A stretch of DNA of 64,000 nucleotides from Algibacter amylolyticus (GCF_014202225.1 NZ_JACHGE010000003.1:335121-399120); one strand, 5' to 3'; numbered from the stretch's first letter, positions 26,980 to 36,491 are shown. The notes: a model not told the origin generated them from the letters alone. Translations and numbers: made by a program.

Positions 26980-28299
26980 TTAAAGTTTGATATCGTTTCC
27001 TTGATAAAATTGTAATAACTGATTGTATAAAATATTTAAGTATTTAGCTTGCAAATAATTTTGTTGTGCATTAGTATATGTGTTTTGACTTATCACTAAA
27101 TCGGTTGTGCTTAAGTCGCCTAATTCATATTTCTTTTGAGCTAGCTTATACGATTGCTCTGCTGCTGTTTTTGATGCTTCTGATGCAATGACTTGCTCCT
27201 GCGCAGATACCGCATTTTGATACGCCGTTTCTACTTTTCTATACACTTCCTTTTCAGTGGATTGTTTTTGTATTTCTGCTTTTTCAATATTTATAGTTGC
27301 TGTTTTTACAGCAGCTTTGGTTTGGTTTCTATTAAAAATTGGGATAGTTAACGACAACCCTAACTTCTGATTAAAGTTGACATCAAATTGATCGGAAAAC
27401 GTATTGTCGCTAATACTCGTGTATCCAGAACCAATACTGCCTATTAAGGATAAGGTTGGTAAATAACCACCTTTAGCAATATCTAACGCCTTTTCGTTGG
27501 CAGCAATGTTTAGCATACTACTTTGAATTTCTGGTAAAAAGTCTAGTGCGTTATTATAAACTTCAGCTTTATCTAATTGAAGGTTTACTAGGTCTAGATT
27601 ATCATCAAAAGTTTCTATTTCTATATCGTCCATTGGAGATAATTCCAATAACTGTTTTAATGCTATTATGTATTGTTGATAGTCGTTTTTAGCAGCAATA
27701 ACATTGTATTTGTTTGTGGCAGCTTGACTTTGTGCTTCGCTGTAATCGCTTAACGCTATGGTTCCTGCATCTAAACGTGCTTTTGCTCTAAGCACTTCTT
27801 TTTCAGATGCTTCTAAGTTGTTTTCCGCAATAGCAATATTTTCTTTACTATAAAGGGTTTGTAAATACGTTTCTAGTATATTTAGAACAATATTGTTTTT
27901 TTCGACTTCCTCTTGAAAAATACTCTGATCTAAAAGAATTTTATTTTGCTTAATTTGATTGCTAATTTGGTTCCCTTGAAATAAAGTAACCGAACTATTT
28001 ATCCCAACATTAGTACTGTGTATTTGATCGGTTACATAATCGCTTGTAATAGGATCGATGGTGCTACCACTAGAAAAACTTTGGGATGCATTACCAAATA
28101 AATCTGGTAATCTTGAAGACTTTGCTTTACTGTAATCTACTTCGGCACTATTTTTATTTAATATGGCATCTTTAACCGAAATATTATGTTCTAAAGCATA
28201 ATCTATACAGTCTTGAAGCGACCATACTTTAGGCTGAGTTTCCTGTGCAAAAGCAATTTGCATAAAAAAGAAACTTAATATGAATGTGAATATTTTCAT
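26980..28299 (-). CDS. TolC-family outer-membrane channel
   Basis: 439 residues with an 18-residue signal peptide ending AFAQ. The start of the mature protein, SLQDCIDYALEHNISVKDA, is the standard TolC-family beginning, and two tandem OEP repeats follow with AKKEYELGDLSTTDLVISQNTYTNAQQNYLQAKY in the second (shortened here to the family landmark). It is the first gene of the six-gene efflux/two-component operon. No clear TAnnTTTG promoter was found in the 240 bases upstream. Confidence 0.93.
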   Translation of the reverse strand: MKIFTFILSFFFMQIAFAQETQPKVWSLQDCIDYALEHNISVKDAILNKNSAEVDYSKAKSSRLPDLFGNASQSFSSGSTIDPITSDYVTDQIHSTNVGINSSVTLFQGNQISNQIKQNKILLDQSIFQEEVEKNNIVLNILETYLQTLYSKENIAIAENNLEASEKEVLRAKARLDAGTIALSDYSEAQSQAATNKYNVIAAKNDYQQYIIALKQLLELSPMDDIEIETFDDNLDLVNLQLDKAEVYNNALDFLPEIQSSMLNIAANEKALDIAKGGYLPTLSLIGSIGSGYTSISDNTFSDQFDVNFNQKLGLSLTIPIFNRNQTKAAVKTATINIEKAEIQKQSTEKEVYRKVETAYQNAVSAQEQVIASEASKTAAEQSYKLAQKKYELGDLSTTDLVISQNTYTNAQQNYLQAKYLNILYNQLLQFYQGNDIKL

Positions 28300-28540
28300 T
28301 ATAATGAGTGTTTTGGTTTAACACTTCAAAAATGAAACTTAATAGGCTCTATATAAAGTCTAATCTACGTTTGGCGTTATTGACTATACCAAATCTGTTA
28401 TTTTATCGATGGGATTTTTACACAAATAGCTTTAAATGAGAAGTAAAACTACAAGCACAGAAATTATGCATAAAAAAATGGCTCTACAATTAGCCTTAGA
28501 AGCACTAATTATAAAGCCTAAAATGTAACTATTTAATGTA

Positions 28541-29095
28541 CTAAAACATATAGCCTACAGTAACTTGAAATACTCCATTTCTAAAGGAATCTGAAGCGCC
28601 TTCTACATCATTAATATTAGATAAGCCCAAGTTGTAACGAGCTCCAAAATTAAGACCACTATCTAACTTATAACCAATACCTAAATTAGCACCAAAATCT
28701 ACCGTTTTAAAGTTGTCTTTTACATCTATGTCTTCATCTTTAGCCGAAAGTAAAAAACCAATTTGTGGACCAGCCTCAACGCTAAACCCCTTTGAAATAT
28801 AATATTTCCCCATTAATGGCAAGTTTAAATAGTTTAAGGCTACAACATCGTCGCCAACACTGAAGCCTTGAATAGAATACATAAGTTCTGGTAGAAAGGC
28901 AAATTTCTCATTAATTGGCATTTCCGCTACAACACCAAAATTAACAAGACTTGTAATGGGGTCTAAAGTACCGGTGTTATCGCCATTAATGGTGGCAAAG
29001 TTAATTCCTAATTTACCTCCAAATTGAATGTCTTGAGCATTAACATGTGAAATACCAAAGACTGTAACAAGTGCAATAAGTAATAATTTTTTCAT
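28541..29095 (-). CDS. Porin-family outer-membrane beta-barrel protein
   Basis: 184 residues, signal peptide 1-20 (ending VNA). The rest alternates in a small eight-strand barrel pattern: FGGKLGINFATING, PLMGKYYISKGFSVEAGPQIGFLLS, VDFGANLGIGYKLDSGLNFGARYNLGLSNI and a final strand ending VTVGYMF with aromatic C-terminus. This is the OMP_b-brl_2 / PorT-like group common in Bacteroidota. Function is not known beyond membrane location. Confidence 0.9.
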   Translation of the reverse strand: MKKLLLIALVTVFGISHVNAQDIQFGGKLGINFATINGDNTGTLDPITSLVNFGVVAEMPINEKFAFLPELMYSIQGFSVGDDVVALNYLNLPLMGKYYISKGFSVEAGPQIGFLLSAKDEDIDVKDNFKTVDFGANLGIGYKLDSGLNFGARYNLGLSNINDVEGASDSFRNGVFQVTVGYMF

Positions 29096-29426
29096 GATTT
29101 TAATTTATTATTGTTTGGATCAAAGCAAAGGATTAAAAGAGATACAATTCCTACCTTTAATTAAAGTTTAACTTTTTTAACCTAATTTAACAAGTTGCTG
29201 AATTATTGGGTTTTATAAGCACATGAACATCTCGATTATACACAAAATATCAAAAAAAAGAGAAAGTAATTTAGCATTCTAACTAACCTATAAATAATTT
29301 GTTTTTCTAATTCCAAACTCTAATAAAACCACTCCCTGTTTATCCACTTTTAAAAGTGAATAAATACTTTAATTTTTTGTGCCATTTTTTAGTTGAAAAA
29401 AAAATGATAAAACCTATTTTCGCGCC
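29096..29426. other. Divergent intergenic region between porin and EamA genes
   Basis: 331 bases, very AT-rich. It contains a perfect 14-bp palindrome CACTTTTAAAAGTG (29345-29358) and a probable promoter for the plus-strand EamA gene (29393-29422). No coding potential or RNA gene is recognised. Confidence 0.65.
29393..29422 (+). promoter_or_regulatory. Promoter giving a (nearly) leaderless EamA transcript
   Basis: TTG (29393-29395), 19 bases, TATTTTCG (29415-29422; one mismatch to TAnnTTTG). Transcription would start at about the ATG at 29427. Confidence 0.4.
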
Positions 29427-30326
29427 ATGTGGATGTATTTAGGTTTATTAGCAGCTCTTTTTTTAGGTTTACACAATCTGTGTAAAAAACATGCAGTACA
29501 AGGTAACGAAGTGTTTCCGGTACTATTAGGCACCATTACTGCTGGGTTTTTATTGATTCTGCCTTTCTACATAGGTTCTAAATTATACCCAGAACAAATG
29601 CTAAAAATGGAACTCTATATCACAGATATTCCATGGAAAACGCATGGTTTCATTATTATTAAATCGGCTATAATGGCTGCATCTTGGGTATTAGCTTACC
29701 AAGCACTAAAGTATTTACCTATAACCATTGTAACTCCTATACGATCGGCAGGTCCATTCTTTACGTTTATTGGAGCTATAACAATTTATCAAGAAAAGCC
29801 TAACTTCTGGCAGTGGATTGGTTTTTTCTTGATTATTTTTTCTGTGTTCCTCTACTCAAGAATTGGAAAAAAGGAAGGCATTATTTTTAAGAAAAATAAA
29901 TGGATTTTCGCTATTATAGGCGCTACCTTTTTAGGCGCTTCTAGTGGTTTGTACGATAAATTCCTTATTCAGACTTTAGCTTTAAACCCGCAAACATTAC
30001 AGTTTTGGTTTTGCTTTTACACCATTCTTATATTACTTATTATTCTATCTATAACATGGTTTCCGCATGCCGAAAAAAGAAAAGCTTTTAAGTGGCGTTG
30101 GACTATACCCATGGTTGGTGTATTATTACAAATAGCAGATTACTTCTATTTTAAAGCATTGCAAGACCCAGAAGCCTTAATTATGCTACTATCTGCCATA
30201 AAAAGAAGTCAAATTATTATTGCCGTAGTAGTAGGCGGACTTATTTTTAAAGAACAAAATAAACGGAAAAAATTAATTCCGTTAGTGGGCATTATGGCCG
30301 GTGTGTTTTTAATTCTTTACACCTAA
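29427..30326 (+). CDS. EamA/DMT-superfamily permease
   Basis: 299 residues with ten predicted membrane helices arranged as two EamA repeats (first ending near residue 145, PNFWQWIGFFLIIFSVFLYS; second ending with the final helix). Lys/Arg-rich loops alternate. Drug/metabolite-type transporters of this family export or import small metabolites; the substrate cannot be deduced. It is monocistronic, on the plus strand between two minus-strand groups. Confidence 0.88.
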   Translation: MWMYLGLLAALFLGLHNLCKKHAVQGNEVFPVLLGTITAGFLLILPFYIGSKLYPEQMLKMELYITDIPWKTHGFIIIKSAIMAASWVLAYQALKYLPITIVTPIRSAGPFFTFIGAITIYQEKPNFWQWIGFFLIIFSVFLYSRIGKKEGIIFKKNKWIFAIIGATFLGASSGLYDKFLIQTLALNPQTLQFWFCFYTILILLIILSITWFPHAEKRKAFKWRWTIPMVGVLLQIADYFYFKALQDPEALIMLLSAIKRSQIIIAVVVGGLIFKEQNKRKKLIPLVGIMAGVFLILYT

Positions 30327-30469
30327 TACATTCCAAAATATCACACACTCTAGCTCTTAGATCTAAAAGTGTAGCTTAATTCCGTTTGGCTATTATTTTT
30401 AAGGTAAACCGTTCTACCTGTTATTACATCTAGAAATAAAGCGGTCTGTAGACTTTGAAAAAGAAAGAC

Positions 30470-32005
30470 CTACCAATCAATAGGTAAGTAATCTTTTAAG
30501 AATTTGCCACACCAGTGCTTTCCTGTATTGATACCATCTATTAAAGGATCCATAACACGAGCTGCACCATCTACAATATCTAAAGGCGGCTGAAAATCGT
30601 GAACTTCAACTTTCTTTTTTGATAGTTCTATTGGGTCTTCATCAGTAACCCAACCCGTATCTACAGCATTCATGTAAATTCCAGACTTCGCAAACGTTGA
30701 GGCCGATGTATGAGTTAACATATTTAAAGCGGCTTTTGCCATATTGGTATGCGGATGACGATCTTGCTTTTTAAAACGATGAAATTTCCCTTCCATAGCA
30801 GTTACATTAATAATGTGCTTCTTACCTGTGTCTTCTTTCATCATTAAATTTGATAAACGATTGCATAATACAAAAGGTGCAACAACGTTTACCAACTGAA
30901 CCTCTACCATTTTGGTAGTTTCGATTTCGCCTAGTTTTAAACGCCAACTGTTTGTTTTACGTAAATCCACTTGTTGTAAATCGACATCTAATTGCCCTTC
31001 CGGAAATGCTTCCGAAGCTTTTATAGCGTTATCAAAACTATATGGAATTTGAGATAATTCAGCAGATGAACGTAAACCTATTCCTGGTTCCGGACCATGC
31101 CATGTTACAGGCAGGACGTTATTTTTAGATGTTTTTGATGTTGACACACTTAAATCTGAAAGTTCTTTCAAACATTCGAAATGATTTTTTAAAAGAGGTT
31201 GTGCGTTTTTTGGTAATTCTATAACAGACTTTTTTTCATTTTCCATTAAATGGAAATAAAACCCTGAAGGACGTCTTACAGTTTGTGCGGCATTATTAAT
31301 TAAAATATCTAAACGCGAATATTGCTGTTCTATATAATTACAAAATATTTCAACACTCGGAATATGACGTAGATCCAAACCATGAATATGCAAACGATCG
31401 CTCCATAATTTATAATCATCTTCTTTAGAAAAACGAATGGCAGAATCTGCAGGAAAGCGTGTAGTAGCTATAACTGTAGCTCCAGAGCGCAATAACATTA
31501 ATGTAATATGATAACCAATTTTTAATCGAGAACCCGTAATTACAGCTACCTGGTTTGTTAAATCTGCGGTTTGAAAACGCTTTGCATAATTTAAATCGCC
31601 ACAATCGGTACACATGGTATCATAAAAATGGTGCAATTTGGTAAATACAGTTTTACAGACGTAACAATTTCTTGGCGATTCTAATTCAGGTGTGTCTTTT
31701 TGAGTTTCGGCGGCCGCTAATAATTTTGGTGCTGTAAAAACACTCGCTTCTCTTGCAGATCGTATTCCTGTTTCTTTGCGCGCGTGTTTATCGCGTTCAA
31801 TCATTTTACGTTTTATTGCTTTTTTAGCGTCTTTACCTCGACGCTTAAATTCATCGCGATTTGGTCTAGTCAACTTCCCAGCAACTGTTAAAAGTGCAAT
31901 GCGTTGCGATTCTGGTAATTCAGATAGGCCATTAGAATTATCAAGCAATTTCTGAAGTGTTTCAATACAAGAGGCAATCTCTTTGTTTTGATTGATTTCT
32001 CTCAT
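30470..32005 (-). CDS. SDR-like protein with N-terminal helical region and zinc ribbon
   Basis: 511 residues. Residues 1-100 are a charged helical region ([18 protein letters not shown]). Residues 114-135 form a zinc ribbon, C114xxC117 and C132xxC135. From about 150 a Rossmann SDR domain follows: cofactor motif TGSRLKIG (157-164) and NNAA (237-240). At the place of the usual YxxxK motif the sequence is T420-NMA-K424 ([12 protein letters not shown]), and the expected catalytic Ser in NVTAMEG is also absent, so classical SDR chemistry is doubtful. It starts three bases after the DbpA-like helicase gene and is likely cotranscribed with it; a role in RNA binding or regulation rather than catalysis is possible. 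Confidence 0.82.
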   Translation of the reverse strand: MREINQNKEIASCIETLQKLLDNSNGLSELPESQRIALLTVAGKLTRPNRDEFKRRGKDAKKAIKRKMIERDKHARKETGIRSAREASVFTAPKLLAAAETQKDTPELESPRNCYVCKTVFTKLHHFYDTMCTDCGDLNYAKRFQTADLTNQVAVITGSRLKIGYHITLMLLRSGATVIATTRFPADSAIRFSKEDDYKLWSDRLHIHGLDLRHIPSVEIFCNYIEQQYSRLDILINNAAQTVRRPSGFYFHLMENEKKSVIELPKNAQPLLKNHFECLKELSDLSVSTSKTSKNNVLPVTWHGPEPGIGLRSSAELSQIPYSFDNAIKASEAFPEGQLDVDLQQVDLRKTNSWRLKLGEIETTKMVEVQLVNVVAPFVLCNRLSNLMMKEDTGKKHIINVTAMEGKFHRFKKQDRHPHTNMAKAALNMLTHTSASTFAKSGIYMNAVDTGWVTDEDPIELSKKKVEVHDFQPPLDIVDGAARVMDPLIDGINTGKHWCGKFLKDYLPIDW

Positions 32006-32008
32006 ATA

Positions 32009-33322
32009 TTAAAGGATGGTAACCCGAACCTTCTTCTTTTTTAAACGTGAATTGTTAAGTTTGTTTACTAAATCGTCCGCTTTAGCTAATGGAATTGCTA
32101 CAAAAGCACAATCTTGCTTGAGTTCAATAGTCCCTAATTCGTCCTTATTGATACCGCCTTGTTTAAAAAACAAGCCAGCAATATCACCTTTAGATATTTT
32201 ATCTTTTCGGCCGCCAGAAATAAATAAGGTTTCCCAGTATTGAGGTTTTACTGGGGCTTTCTTATTAATATTAATACCTTTAACATCTTGAATAAATTCA
32301 GGAAGACGTTGGTCTTGCCATTTTAAAATATAAGCTGTTCCCTTAGAAGTCATTCTTGCAGTTCTTCCATTTCTATGAATAAACTCTTCTTCATGACGTG
32401 GCAATTCATAATGAATAATATAGCTCAATTCCGGAATATCAATCCCTCGTGCTGCTAAATCTGTGGCTAACAACACTTGCGATGTTCCGTTTCTAAATGT
32501 AATTAGCGAACGTTCTCTTTCCTTTTGCTCCATGCCTCCAGAAAAACTACTATATCTAATTTTATTACGCTTTAAAAAGTTTGCAACAACATCAATACTA
32601 TCTCTTAAATTACAGAAAATAATACCCTGTTCGTTACCAATATGCTGTAGCAAACCTAATAGCGTTTTAAGCTTGTTTTGGTCTGGTGAAATCACTGTTT
32701 TAATAGTTAGTTTTGAAGCTACCTTTTCTTTTAAATAGTTTATAGTGATAGGTTTATCCATTCTTACAAAACCAGGAATCTTAACACCTTGAGTAGCAGA
32801 AGTTAAAATACGCTTATTTAAACTAGGAATTTGACCAATTAAGGCTTTCATTTCATCTTCAAAACCATCCTCTAACGACTTATCGAACTCATCTAAAACA
32901 AGTGTTTTTATACTTGATTTATCAAAACGATTAGCATCAAAATGATCTAACAAACGGCCTGGTGTTCCTATTAAAATTGCAGGGTTATGTTTTATTTCTA
33001 TTTTGTCTTTAGACATGGGTCTGCCACCATAAACAGCATTAACTTTGTATCCAGATCCCATTGAACGAATAACCTGTTCTATTTGAATGGCTAACTCTCT
33101 AGAAGGTACAATTATTAAAGCTTGAATTTCTTCAGATTCTGGATTTAAACTCTGTAATAATGGCAATGAAAAGGCTAAAGTTTTTCCTGTTCCGGTTGGC
33201 GACAATAAAATAGTGTTGGTGGCTTCTAAAATTATTGGAACCGCCTCTTCCTGCATAGGATTAAGCGCTTCTATATTTAATTTCTGCAAGATATCCTCTT
33301 GATTTTTAATACTATTTGCCAT
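32009..33322 (-). CDS. dbpA: DEAD-box RNA helicase with DbpA-type RNA-binding domain
   Basis: 437 residues. RecA1: Q-motif region LNPMQEEAVP, Walker A GTGKT (44-48), motif Ib TPGRL, motif II DEFD (144-147) instead of DEAD, SAT in LTSATQ. RecA2: ARGIDIPEL and HRNGRTARM. The last ~75 residues (KGDIAGLFFKQGGINKDELG to KKKVRVTIL) match the DbpA C-terminal domain that binds 23S rRNA hairpin 92. A role in large-subunit assembly is likely by family. The name dbpA rests on that domain. Confidence 0.88.
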   Translation of the reverse strand: MANSIKNQEDILQKLNIEALNPMQEEAVPIILEATNTILLSPTGTGKTLAFSLPLLQSLNPESEEIQALIIVPSRELAIQIEQVIRSMGSGYKVNAVYGGRPMSKDKIEIKHNPAILIGTPGRLLDHFDANRFDKSSIKTLVLDEFDKSLEDGFEDEMKALIGQIPSLNKRILTSATQGVKIPGFVRMDKPITINYLKEKVASKLTIKTVISPDQNKLKTLLGLLQHIGNEQGIIFCNLRDSIDVVANFLKRNKIRYSSFSGGMEQKERERSLITFRNGTSQVLLATDLAARGIDIPELSYIIHYELPRHEEEFIHRNGRTARMTSKGTAYILKWQDQRLPEFIQDVKGININKKAPVKPQYWETLFISGGRKDKISKGDIAGLFFKQGGINKDELGTIELKQDCAFVAIPLAKADDLVNKLNNSRLKKKKVRVTIL

Positions 33323-33516
33323 AATAATTTACGTGTGTTAATGCATTCTAATTTTTATAATACCTACCAATTCTAGTGAGTTTTACTCATTTTTATGAGA
33401 GAAATTTGTAACTAAAATTAGTTTTCAATTTTAATCTGTCTTGATATAATTTCGATAAAAATCGGAATCACTAGAACTGACGGACAAAACTATATTATTA
33501 ATTAAAATACATAATT

Positions 33517-34857
33517 CTATTTCTTTTTACCCTTTTTAGGATCATCTGATTTTGGTAGCACAGAACCAGTTTCCGCTAAATAATTTGCTAATATCTTATC
33601 CACCAATTCCTCTTTTGTTAAATGATGAAAAATGGTTTTTATTTTAGATTTAAAATCTTCCGAAACTTCACGATTTGGCTTGGTTTTAAATATTTTTTTA
33701 GCCCAAATTAAGCCGTTATTCTCTTCGATGCTTTGTGCATCTGCTTTAACAAACTCATTAAATGTAATACCTAATTCGTTTTCAAATTCCGGTATATCTT
33801 CAATTTCATCTTGCTGAATAATACTTAAAGAAAGTCCTTTAGCACCTGCCCTAGCCGTTCGCCCGCTTCTATGCACATAGGCTTCATAGGTATCTGGTAA
33901 ATGATAATTTACAACGTATTCCACATCTTTAACATCAATACCACGAGCAGCCAAATCTGTAGCTACTAAAATATCAATATAGCCTTCCCTAAATTGCCCC
34001 ATTATACGATCGCGAATACCCTGGGTTAAACTACCGTGTATAGCACCAGATGAGAACTTGTTTATAGCTAGTTTTTTAGCCAACTTATTTACAGCAGCCT
34101 TAGTTTTACAAAATATAATACCACGCTGTCCTTCTTTTGAGTTTAAAAAATGAAGTAAAACCTCTAATTTCTCAATAGGTTCTACAACCACAAATTGATG
34201 ATCGATTCCTTGATGCCCAAGCGTTGCCATATCTGCTTCTATTTGCACCACGTGTTTGGACATGTAATTTTGCACCAATTGCTTAATAGCTCCTGGCATA
34301 GTTGCAGTAAATAATAATGTTCTGCGTGTTTTAGGGATGTCTTTTATAATAACATCTACTTCCTTTTTTAAGGCACTTATCATTTCGTCGGCCTCATCTA
34401 ATACTAAATAGTTTATACTTTTAATATTTATGGCGCCACGCTGCATTAAATCCACCAAACGCCCTGGCGTTGCCACGACAATATGAGTAGGTGTTTTTAA
34501 TCGTTCTATTTGCGGTTTAATAGGAATACCACCGCAAACCGATGCTATTTCTAGTTCCGGACTATGCGCCGAAAACGCTAATAAGTTATTATATATTTGC
34601 TGCCCCAGCTCTCTTGTAGGCGCTAATATTAGCCCTTGTACGCTATTGTTTGTTGTATCGATAAGTTGTAATAATGGCAAACCAAAAGCTGCGGTTTTAC
34701 CCGTTCCTGTTTTGGCTAAAACTACAACATCTTCTTTTTGATTTAGAACCGTAGGAATGGTTTTTACTTGGATGTCTGTTGGAACAGATATTTGTAAATC
34801 TGCTAGCCCTTCTTGTAACTGTGCGTTAATACCTAAATCGGAAAAGTTTTTTGACAT
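33517..34857 (-). CDS. DEAD-box RNA helicase
   Basis: 446 residues. Walker A GTGKT (51-55), TRELGQQI, TPGRLVDLM, DEAD (154-157), motif III TAT in LLFTATMPG, ARGIDVKDVEYVVNY and HRSGRTARAG are all present. The C-terminal extension (about 375-446) is lysine-rich, ending DDPKKGKKK, and could bind RNA; it is not a DbpA domain. A TACCTTTG -7 box lies at 34872-34879 on the minus strand, giving a very short leader. Related enzymes unwind structured RNA in ribosome assembly or mRNA decay, often in the cold. Confidence 0.93.
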   Translation of the reverse strand: MSKNFSDLGINAQLQEGLADLQISVPTDIQVKTIPTVLNQKEDVVVLAKTGTGKTAAFGLPLLQLIDTTNNSVQGLILAPTRELGQQIYNNLLAFSAHSPELEIASVCGGIPIKPQIERLKTPTHIVVATPGRLVDLMQRGAINIKSINYLVLDEADEMISALKKEVDVIIKDIPKTRRTLLFTATMPGAIKQLVQNYMSKHVVQIEADMATLGHQGIDHQFVVVEPIEKLEVLLHFLNSKEGQRGIIFCKTKAAVNKLAKKLAINKFSSGAIHGSLTQGIRDRIMGQFREGYIDILVATDLAARGIDVKDVEYVVNYHLPDTYEAYVHRSGRTARAGAKGLSLSIIQQDEIEDIPEFENELGITFNEFVKADAQSIEENNGLIWAKKIFKTKPNREVSEDFKSKIKTIFHHLTKEELVDKILANYLAETGSVLPKSDDPKKGKKK

Positions 34858-35228
34858 AAAAATAATTTTGACAAAGGTAAGTATTAACCTTTAGTTGAAG
34901 TATTTATTAATGATCTATGATTTTAAATATTTATAGGCTAATTATAGATATCACAATAAATATCAAATACTGAGGACAAACTTCTATTAGCGAACGTAAT
35001 AGACATGTTAATTGTATAAATTAAACAAAGAAAATATACTTGTAAATTATAAAAAAAGAATCAACAAATCGCGACGCTAGATAACCAAAAAAAAAATAGT
35101 CCGACGTAATAACTACGCGGACCTCAATGATTAGCTAATTTCTATTTTGTTTTTCTATTATTTTTTAAATTCTATTTACTAATTAGATGAGTATATATTA
35201 AAACAACATAAAAACTATTATAGCATAA
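34858..35228. other. Intergenic region between helicase and small conserved gene
   Basis: 371 bases, about 75% A+T by eye. It holds the helicase -7 box at 34872-34879 (minus) and a strong terminator for the upstream minus-strand gene at 35087-35122. Otherwise nothing is recognised. Confidence 0.7.
35087..35122 (-). terminator. Terminator downstream of the YodC-like gene
   Basis: Hairpin GTCCG-A-CGTA / TACG-CGGAC (35099-35122) with one bulged A and a 5-base loop; on the minus strand it is followed by a run of nine or ten T. It lies 107 bases after the stop at 35229. Confidence 0.85.
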
Positions 35229-35489
35229 CTAGTTAAAACTTAATTTAGGCTGTGATAAAAAATTTTTGAACAAACCACCGGTTTCTATGGTTTTAATGAG
35301 TTTATTTTGATGGAACACTTCTGTGTTTCGTTCGCCATTTTTATACCAAACACATTCCAAATAACAATTATAATCTACCACACCTAATACAGCATCTCTT
35401 TTGGGTACATATTTTATGACTTGCATTTTTGGAGCTGTAAGCCTTCCTCTAATTTTTACCCAATCGCCAGATTTAAATTTTCTTTGCAT
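35229..35489 (-). CDS. Small YodC/DUF2158-like protein
   Basis: 86 residues, MQRKFKSGDWVKIRGRLTAP at the start, then PKMQVIKYV and CYLECVWYKNGERNTEVFHQ. The small beta-rich fold with F-x-x-GD-x-V at the start, x-P-x-M-x-V and a late W-F/W-K pattern recalls YodC-family (DUF2158) proteins, which have no known function. The C-terminal LKFNF-like tail is not conserved in that family. It lies 103 bases downstream of hsp20 across a strong hairpin. Confidence 0.7.
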   Translation of the reverse strand: MQRKFKSGDWVKIRGRLTAPKMQVIKYVPKRDAVLGVVDYNCYLECVWYKNGERNTEVFHQNKLIKTIETGGLFKNFLSQPKLSFN

Positions 35490-35528
35490 ACCATTAAATT
35501 TTAAAAATTAAACAATTAGTAATAGAGA

Positions 35529-35548
35529 GGAGACCGATTGCGGTCTCC
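35529..35548. terminator. Strong hairpin between hsp20 and the YodC-like gene
   Basis: GGAGACCG / CGGTCTCC, perfect 8-bp stem with loop ATTG. T-runs are poor on both sides, so it may terminate weakly or stabilise the hsp20 mRNA end. Confidence 0.6.
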
Positions 35549-35591
35549 TTCCATACACTTGTTACTTGAATCTAAAATTTTAGTGACTACA

Positions 35592-36068
35592 TTACGAAAT
35601 CTTAATGCTTCGGGCAGGTTTCTGTTTAGCTTCTTCTTTTTTAGGCAGAAGAATACTTAAAATACCTTCCTTGTAGGTTGCATTAATTTTTTCGTCGTTT
35701 ACACTTTCTGGGAGTGTAAATGTTCTTTTAAAAGAAGAATAACCAAATTCTCTACGCGTATAATTTTCTCCTTTCTGTTCACTTTCCTTTTGGGTTTCTG
35801 TAGAAATTGATAATACCTTGTCATCTATATCAATTTGGAAATCTGATTTTTTAAGTCCCGGAACTGCCATTTCTACAGTGAAATCGTCGGCACTTTCTTT
35901 AATATTTACTTTTGGTAACGTGATACCAGTATTAAAGTTTGATGCAAATACCGATGGTAGATCTCGGTTAAAAATATCGTCTAACCAATTTGACAACGTA
36001 GGGAAGTTTTGATTTGAATTGCTGTTCGCTAAACTTCCGTTTTTAGGAACACTAACTAAATTGCTCAT
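35592..36068 (-). CDS. Hsp20 / alpha-crystallin small heat-shock protein
   Basis: 158 residues. Variable N-terminus (LSNWLDDIFNRDLPS), alpha-crystallin domain at about 48-140 (VNIKESADDFTVEMAVPGLKKS, VLSISTETQ, SSFKRTFTLPESVND, INATYKEGILSILLPK), and the C-terminal extension ending RSIKIS, an IxI-type anchor for oligomer assembly. ATP-independent holdase. A perfect 16-bp palindrome ATTTCAAATTTGAAAT (36095-36110) lies 26 bases upstream of the ATG. Confidence 0.95.
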   Translation of the reverse strand: MSNLVSVPKNGSLANSNSNQNFPTLSNWLDDIFNRDLPSVFASNFNTGITLPKVNIKESADDFTVEMAVPGLKKSDFQIDIDDKVLSISTETQKESEQKGENYTRREFGYSSFKRTFTLPESVNDEKINATYKEGILSILLPKKEEAKQKPARSIKIS

Positions 36069-36094
36069 AATTACAAAATTTTAAATTAAACATT

Positions 36095-36110
36095 ATTTCA
36101 AATTTGAAAT
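36095..36110. promoter_or_regulatory. Perfect 16-bp palindrome in the hsp20 upstream region
   Basis: ATTTCAAATTTGAAAT is its own reverse complement. Its place 26 bases before the hsp20 start suits an operator or a leader hairpin. No named regulator is implied. Confidence 0.5.
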
Positions 36111-36295
36111 CTTAATTGATTTCGATTTAAATAGAACAAAAAAAATACCAAAATGAAAAAACTGTAACTTAAGCTAAATAAGCTATTAAAATAGTGTGTT
36201 TTCCTGTCAATTTTTCAGAATATCAATCTCTAGGTTTTTAATTAAAAGTCAAATTGACATTTTGAAATTAGTAGAAACTAAAACGTAATAAAAAA

Positions 36296-36472
36296 AAGCC
36301 TAGGCAAATGCCAGCGCTAGGGATAGCAGTGGAAAGGCCACAGCCCGACGTTGGAGGTGCGAGAACTTGCAACCTTTCGGCTTTACTCAAGACAGCCTTC
36401 ACGCCTAACCTCCTGTCCTGAGCAGACCCGAATGGTTTGGCAGACTGCCTACCGCCAGGTACGAGCACCAAT
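36296..36472 (+). repeat. GC-rich dispersed intergenic repeat, copy A
   Basis: The core 36313-36373 (GCGCTAGGGATAGCAG onward, with CCACAGCCCGACGTTGGAGG) aligns without gaps to the minus strand of 38383-38444 (copy B) at about four of five positions. Copy A also has an extra GC-rich tail, 36374-36472. It is markedly richer in G+C than the surrounding DNA and lies antisense to both flanking genes. Confidence 0.75.
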
Positions 36473-36491
36473 AATTTAAAATTTTAGGCAT

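Noticed and set aside
28480-28530. Possible terminator after the porin gene (GGCT/AGCC then T7 on the minus strand)
   Set aside because: Only four base pairs in the stem; too weak to report as a feature.
36268-36471. 67-residue minus-strand frame through the GC-rich intergenic element
   Set aside because: Its sequence comes entirely from the dispersed repeat (including its REP-like tail); no promoter or family match.
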